Shown piece by piece: positions 63,959 to 64,000 of a stretch of DNA of 64,000 bases. Origin of the DNA: Acidithiobacillus sp. Lineage in GTDB: Bacteria; Pseudomonadota; Gammaproteobacteria; Acidithiobacillales; Acidithiobacillaceae. A program made the translations under genes and the position numbers. How positions within the stretch are numbered: the first letter of the stretch is position 1; each line of letters begins with the position of its first letter. The notes beneath the pieces were generated by a model. That model did not search any database. It was given only the letters and a program-made list of their open reading frames with translations, and had not been told where the DNA came from. The stretch spans positions 80,734 through 144,733 of the forward strand of contig JAQVDS010000003.1 in assembly GCA_028697715.1 (NCBI GenBank). The letters are read 5' to 3'.

Positions 63959-64000
63959 ATGAACCCGCGACGCAGCCAGAGCGACTGGCAACGACTGATC
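63959..64000 (+). CDS. Probable IS66-type accessory protein (partial, 5' end only)
   Basis: Fourteen codons, MNPRRSQSDWQRLI, run off the window, with AGGAG shortly before the ATG. A start with basic residues and WQRLI resembles the small TnpA accessory protein of IS66-like elements. With so little sequence this is tentative, though the adjacent transposase remnant makes a mobile element plausible. Confidence 0.4.
   Translation, partial: MNPRRSQSDWQRLI

Overview
The window reads as a chromosomal segment of a GC-rich, obligately autotrophic proteobacterium. The best fit is Acidithiobacillus or a close relative. This is inferred from form IA Rubisco inside a complete alpha-carboxysome operon, a linked DAB-type inorganic carbon uptake system, type IV pilus genes, aerobic ubiquinone hydroxylases and a bifunctional ATP sulfurylase/APS kinase. 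It is judged from gene content and protein motifs, without database search.

Layout. 1-4145 (minus): the pilMNOPQ operon, with pilQ running off the left edge. 4360-7230 (plus): tadA, yjbQ, an unknown gene and a MutS2-like gene without the Smr domain, tightly overlapped. 7329-12104 (plus): ilvB-ilvN-ilvC, then psd and pssA. 12101-17417 (minus): a tandem DUF202 membrane protein, comM, ubiK, two flavin hydroxylases (one UbiH) and a DsrE-like gene. 17548-20561 (plus): a peroxiredoxin, a second tandem DUF202 protein, dusA and a HAD phosphatase that overlaps the 3' end of cbbR.

20493-41094 is the carbon-concentrating locus. Divergent cbbR faces cbbL-cbbS-csoS2-csoS3-csoS4A-csoS4B-csoS1C-csoS1A-csoS1B, a ferritin-like gene, acRAF, mcdA and mcdB. 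These are followed by cbbO, dabB, an extra membrane protein, dabA, a PII-like gene and cbbQ. Convergent to this lie a Nudix gene and csoS1D. Together they encode the Rubisco-filled shell (CsoS1/S2/S4/S1D), its carbonic anhydrase (CsoS3), Rubisco assembly and activation (acRAF, CbbQ/CbbO), carboxysome positioning (McdAB), and energy-coupled CO2/bicarbonate accumulation (DabAB) with a possible bicarbonate/nucleotide sensor. csoS2 carries a textbook -1 frameshift signal, and several gene junctions carry hairpins that could set expression ratios.

41182-58914 is housekeeping: an OprB-type porin, cutA, dsbD, a zinc-finger protein, ilvE, glnE, tRNA-Leu(CAA), a DUF3568 lipoprotein, pyrD, hemF, tsaC, purD and purH. 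purH has a structured leader with a terminator. A phosphoribosyltransferase, the sat-cysC fusion and an NFACT protein follow. 58915-60407 is a sparse, AT-richer strip with three small genes. 60408-63079 holds the AmmeMemoRadiSam trio. The right end (63060-64000) is decayed: a broken phosphoribosyltransferase, the tail of an IS110-type transposase and the first codons of a probable IS66 accessory gene.
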